Below are positions 61,901-64,000 of a DNA stretch of 64,000 nt, piece after piece. How positions within the stretch are numbered: position 1 is the stretch's first letter; the number at the start of each line of letters is the position of its first letter. Both the position numbers and the translations under genes were made by a program. The stretch covers positions 868,001 through 932,000 of the forward strand of contig NZ_RBLC01000001.1 in assembly GCF_003634455.1 (NCBI RefSeq), read 5' to 3'. Below the pieces are notes generated by a model. That model saw only the letters and a list, made by a program, of their open reading frames with translations. It made no database searches and was not told the DNA's origin. The DNA is from Flavobacterium endophyticum. GTDB taxonomy: Bacteria; Bacteroidota; Bacteroidia; Flavobacteriales; Flavobacteriaceae.

Positions 61901-62558
61901 TTTTGTCTGGTATAATGGATCAGACGCGAATCCATCAAACGAAATTTCGTCTGAAACAACAAGCACTTTTTCTACATCAATACCCGGAAATTATTCTGTT
62001 AAAATCACGAATACAACCAACACGGCGCTCTGCTCTAGAATAATAAATTTCACGGTAAGGAACACATTAATTCCTTTTTCAATCCTAGGAGATCCAGCGG
62101 AGCAGATTACTTTCGAATCGGATAGTAAGGTGACTGCAATTGTTACGCCGCAATCGCCCGATTTTCAATACATGATCGATGACAACGGCTGGCAAGACAG
62201 CAATGTATTCCATAATATCAAAGAAGGCATCCATATTCTGAAAGTCAGAAACCGTTTTGGCTGTGGTGAAATCAGCACACGAATCGTAATCGTCGATTAC
62301 CCTAAATACTTTACACCAAATGGTGACGGATTTAACGATACCTGGAACATCGGCGGAAGGACTTCGCTAGACATTTCCAACATCTATATTTTTGACCGTT
62401 ATGGTAAAATCTTGACAGACCTTCGCGTAAATGGCATCGGCTGGGACGGTATGCATAACGGACATCCGCTTCCATCAGATGATTACTGGTTCAAAATACT
62501 TTACGAAAAAGACGGAGTAAAAAAAGAATTCAAGAGCCACTTTACCTTGAAAAGATAA
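58986..62558 (+). CDS. Secreted multi-domain protein with T9SS type B C-terminal sorting domain
   Basis: Encodes 1190 residues. MTSLNRTLLFIFLILAEIAYSQ is a signal peptide. The mid part contains several Cys-bearing beta modules of about 80-90 residues: LFIAPNMTLQNTNTQC-like and CENTTYQITS repeats look Ig-like, and between about 480 and 980 there are at least three units with FYSNEID, TYFNTFDNARD and FYETLADLATD patterns. The final about 85 residues (YPKYFTPNGDGFNDTWNIG, ISNIYIFDRYGKILTDL, GWDGMHNGHPLPSDDYWF) are the gliding-motility type B sorting signal, which directs export through the type IX system. It is likely a large surface adhesin. Ligand unknown. Confidence 0.93.
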   Translation: MTSLNRTLLFIFLILAEIAYSQGGASSCAELQANFEQYQSCATSIPFENSTNNISGEVFNTTCIGEPFQGPTWFFMKIKTSGDIFLQISQVDNFGIPSDVDFVLWGPFNNLNNICSQLDLSKEVDCSWLPDGTENVALPNAVAGQLYILLVDNYSNTPGQITITQTGGDGSSDCSFLSSVKIKDNAGNDITQFNYCQPATKDLVATIDVTDFPGNVADLRFNYKWYKDGILISTLANSLSSTNILTVSESGTYKVETTAYDSTDPTVDLNTLEVSDAEITLKFFIAPNMTLQNTNTQCLSSTPVLQTVDNNTVVQTYTYEWFRNGASITGAIGSTFTPTLAGNYFVRISNDGCSPVDSNVITIYESPQVSISDNQTICENTTYQITSVIANSANLTSMTYQWYKDGNPIAGATSATYTVSVANQNPNTTSAYVLEVTEQGLCMTASNSVSITMNAKPSLSTTPVLLQQCDYISPNNDGIATVNLTQAYNSITNGATGLTLSYFLDAGLTQPITNPNVFTNTLPFAQNIYVTGVYPAQTPICTSNVAIINLVINPTSVAAYTNRAPVCPELNTNYGLIDFDSQRTIIKNTFFPTTNVNIAFYSNEIDASIEANELTNSSQLPIGISTIYTRVETNNNCAGIGTFTLEVYSTPARNVITPINACQTETIVLSSKDIEILTGQNPTVSVTYFNTFDNARDNVSAINKNTPLPLTVGTKTIFVRLFDTATQCFSIADFNINVFANPVITAPDPITMCGTTTADFNLDGRITQITSGNTNYQVFFYETLADLATDTRIPVTNAYNSASKTIYIKVIDPTNNGCSSTTSLQLRVVGSPGNTVNPDILQACDDSGFYSFDLTQRQGQMAGTTPLNTIQFRYYTDETEALANSNTTISVPSAFTNRTAGYQKIYVRLNSTVNIDSESGIACFRIFELELFVRPLPANNLQPQPYRICIDIQNNVINPAFIDTQLSETDYDFVWYNGSDANPSNEISSETTSTFSTSIPGNYSVKITNTTNTALCSRIINFTVRNTLIPFSILGDPAEQITFESDSKVTAIVTPQSPDFQYMIDDNGWQDSNVFHNIKEGIHILKVRNRFGCGEISTRIVIVDYPKYFTPNGDGFNDTWNIGGRTSLDISNIYIFDRYGKILTDLRVNGIGWDGMHNGHPLPSDDYWFKILYEKDGVKKEFKSHFTLKR

Positions 62559-62564
62559 AACCAC

Positions 62565-62597
62565 AAAAAGCTGTCTCTTATAGAGGCAGCTTTTTTA
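62565..62597 (+). terminator. Terminator after the T9SS cargo gene
   Basis: AAAAAGCTGTCTC pairs with GAGGCAGCTTTTTT (one G-U pair) around TTATA, seven bases after the stop codon. Confidence 0.85.
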
Positions 62598-62630
62598 TTT
62601 GGCCTAATTCGCATAAAAATAGTACTTTTG
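62598..62630 (+). promoter_or_regulatory. Promoter of map
   Basis: TTTG (62598-62601), 21 bases, then TACTTTTG (62623-62630) matches the Bacteroidota -33/-7 pair. It shows that the in-frame TTG at 62628 is not the start of map. Confidence 0.65.
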
Positions 62631-62651
62631 CAAACTGATAAATTCCAATTT

Positions 62652-63473
62652 ATGATTATCCAAAAAACTAGAGAAGAAATTGAATTGATGCGTGAAAGTG
62701 CTCTTTTAGTTTCAAAGACATTAGGCATGATTGCCGCAGAAATCAAGCCCGGAATCACGACTTTGCATCTGGACAAATTAGCAGAAGAATTTATTCGCGA
62801 CCATGATGCTGTTCCAGGTTTTTTGGGTCTTTATGGCTGTCCGTCTTCCATCTTGACTAGCGTTAACGATCAAGTTGTTCACGGCTTGCCGACAAATACT
62901 ATAATTGAAGAAGGCGATATTGTTTCTGTGGATTGTGGTGTTTTAAAGAATGAATATTATGGCGACCATGCCTATACTTTTGAAATTGGTGACGTGGCTC
63001 CAGAAACTAAAAAACTGCTTCAAGTTACCAAAGAATCACTGTATGTAGGAATAAGAGAATTCAAGATGGGAAACCGTGTTGAAGACGTAGGAAATGCTAT
63101 CCAAAAATATACCGAAGCTCATGGTTATGGAGTAGTTCGCGAATTGGTAGGACACGGTCTTGGCAAAAAAATGCACGAAGATCCAGAAATGCCGAATTAC
63201 GGAAAACGCGGACGCGGAAAATTATTTGTAGAAGGAATGGTCGTGGCTATCGAGCCAATGATCAATCTGGGCACAAAAAATATCAAACAGCTAAAAGACG
63301 GCTGGACAATCGTTACTGCCGATAGAAAACCGAGTGCCCATTTCGAGCATGACGTGGCTTTGGTCAACGGAAAACCAGAACTACTTTCGACCTTTTCTTA
63401 TATCTACAAAGCATTAGGAATTGAAAGCAATGAAGAAAACGAATTCAGAAGTCAGCCTTTGGTACTTTCCTAA
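62652..63473 (+). CDS. map: Methionine aminopeptidase (type I)
   Basis: Encodes 273 residues from the ATG at 62652. It removes the N-terminal Met from new proteins in the cytoplasm. The pita-bread motifs and metal ligands are visible: VSVDCGVLKNEYYGDHAYTF (two Asp), VGHGLGKKMHEDPEMPNY (His), MVVAIEPMINLG (Glu) and HFEHDVALVNGKPELL (Glu region). It follows the T9SS cargo gene but has its own promoter. The stop overlaps the ATG of the next gene by one base (TAATG). Confidence 0.96.
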   Translation: MIIQKTREEIELMRESALLVSKTLGMIAAEIKPGITTLHLDKLAEEFIRDHDAVPGFLGLYGCPSSILTSVNDQVVHGLPTNTIIEEGDIVSVDCGVLKNEYYGDHAYTFEIGDVAPETKKLLQVTKESLYVGIREFKMGNRVEDVGNAIQKYTEAHGYGVVRELVGHGLGKKMHEDPEMPNYGKRGRGKLFVEGMVVAIEPMINLGTKNIKQLKDGWTIVTADRKPSAHFEHDVALVNGKPELLSTFSYIYKALGIESNEENEFRSQPLVLS

Positions 63474-64000
63474 TGAAAAAAATTTTCAGATTTGTCTTAA
63501 ATACGATTCCGAGGCCGATATTAATTCGCCTCAGCTATGTTATACGCCCTGTCCTTGCCTTTGCTTTAAAAGGAAAAAAATATACGGATCCGATTGACGG
63601 ACGAAGCTTCAAAAAGTTTCTACCGTATGGCTATGGGACGCAGCGAAACAATGTACTTTCCCCAAGCACTTTATCTTTAGAAAGGCATCGTCTGCTTTGG
63701 CTATATTTAAAAAACGAAACTGATTTTTTTACGGCTCCGAAAAAAGTACTGCATTTTGCTCCAGAACAGGCATTTTATAAAATCTTCAGAAATCAAAAAA
63801 ATCTGGATTATACGACAACCGACTTGCTGTCGCCATTGGCCGATGTAAAAGCAGACATCTGTAATTTGCCTTTTGAAGATAATTCATACGATGTCATTTT
63901 GTGCAACCACGTTTTGGAACATATCCCAGACGACACCAAAGCCATACAAGAATTATACAGGGTATTAAAACCTGGCGGAATGGGGATTTTTCAAATTCCG
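63473..64000 (+). CDS. Class I SAM-dependent methyltransferase (5' part)
   Basis: The ATG at 63473 overlaps the map stop by one base (TAATG); 176 codons are present before the window ends. The sequence has KVLHFAPEQAFYKIF and TTDLLSPLADVKADICNLPF, then YDVILCNHVLEHIPDDTKAI and ELYRVLKPGGMGIFQIP, which are class I Rossmann methyltransferase motifs of the Methyltransf_11 group. The N-terminal 45 residues are basic with a hydrophobic patch. The substrate is unknown and the C-terminus lies outside the window. Confidence 0.88.
   Translation, partial: MKKIFRFVLNTIPRPILIRLSYVIRPVLAFALKGKKYTDPIDGRSFKKFLPYGYGTQRNNVLSPSTLSLERHRLLWLYLKNETDFFTAPKKVLHFAPEQAFYKIFRNQKNLDYTTTDLLSPLADVKADICNLPFEDNSYDVILCNHVLEHIPDDTKAIQELYRVLKPGGMGIFQIP

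Overview
The window is chromosomal DNA from a member of the Bacteroidota, almost certainly a Flavobacterium or close relative in the Flavobacteriaceae. The DNA is AT-rich. It carries gliding-motility genes (gldB, gldC), a type IX secretion (T9SS) type B cargo protein, a short primary sigma factor of 287 residues, many Bacteroidota-type -7 boxes (TAnnTTTG) and few Shine-Dalgarno sequences. No insertion sequence, phage or CRISPR array was seen. Both ends cut genes: a free-methionine-sulfoxide-reductase-like GAF protein at the left and a SAM methyltransferase at the right.

Layout. (1) 1-3.1 kb: rpsO and pnp. (2) 3.1-10.7 kb: an accessory block between pnp and rpoD. It holds two lipoproteins, an ECF sigma factor and a protein with a cytoplasmic anti-sigma-like end, one inner-membrane helix, a long linker and a predicted outer-membrane barrel. 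These are followed by an orphan 226-residue protein and a divergent lipoprotein/OMP versus HTH-regulator locus. The terminators of pnp and of the sigma module are near copies of each other. (3) 10.7-14.2 kb: rpoD, rpe, an MtfA-like peptidase, tRNA-Arg and a YqeY protein. (4) 14.3-30.2 kb: a near-complete division and cell-wall (dcw) operon on the minus strand, in the order mraZ-rsmH-ftsL-ftsI-murE-mraY-murD-ftsW-murG-murC-ftsQ-ftsA-ftsZ. A promoter overlapped by 10-bp-spaced MraZ-box-like repeats precedes it. (5) 30.5-37 kb: alpha/beta hydrolase, engB, gldC/gldB, nadE, an orphan LuxR-type response regulator and dnaG.

(6) 37.1-43.8 kb: a second ECF sigma / membrane anti-sigma / coiled-coil OMP operon beside an aspartyl-protease-PDZ gene. 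The sigma gene and the protease gene share an ECF-type promoter (ATGCAACC, 16 bases, CGTCT). Then a polyprenyl synthase, rlmN and an O-methyltransferase. (7) 43.8-50.7 kb: PAP2, tatA, an M1 peptidase, a small secreted protein and four overlapping tandem paralogues that look like the N-terminal part of SusC-type receptors without the barrel. (8) 50.8-64 kb: pepE, tRNA-Gly, a GNAT enzyme, two convergent L,D-transpeptidases, a DUF5916 protein joined to gpmI, the T9SS cargo, map and the partial methyltransferase.

The most interesting content is envelope signalling. The two ECF systems share the same cytoplasmic anti-sigma motif, but in one the inner-membrane and outer-membrane parts are fused and in the other they are separate. 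Other items of interest are the receptor-fragment-like tandem family, a DnaG whose four zinc ligands are all replaced, and the duplicated-terminator boundary of the pnp-rpoD insert. All functional statements are read from sequence and recalled family knowledge; no search was run.
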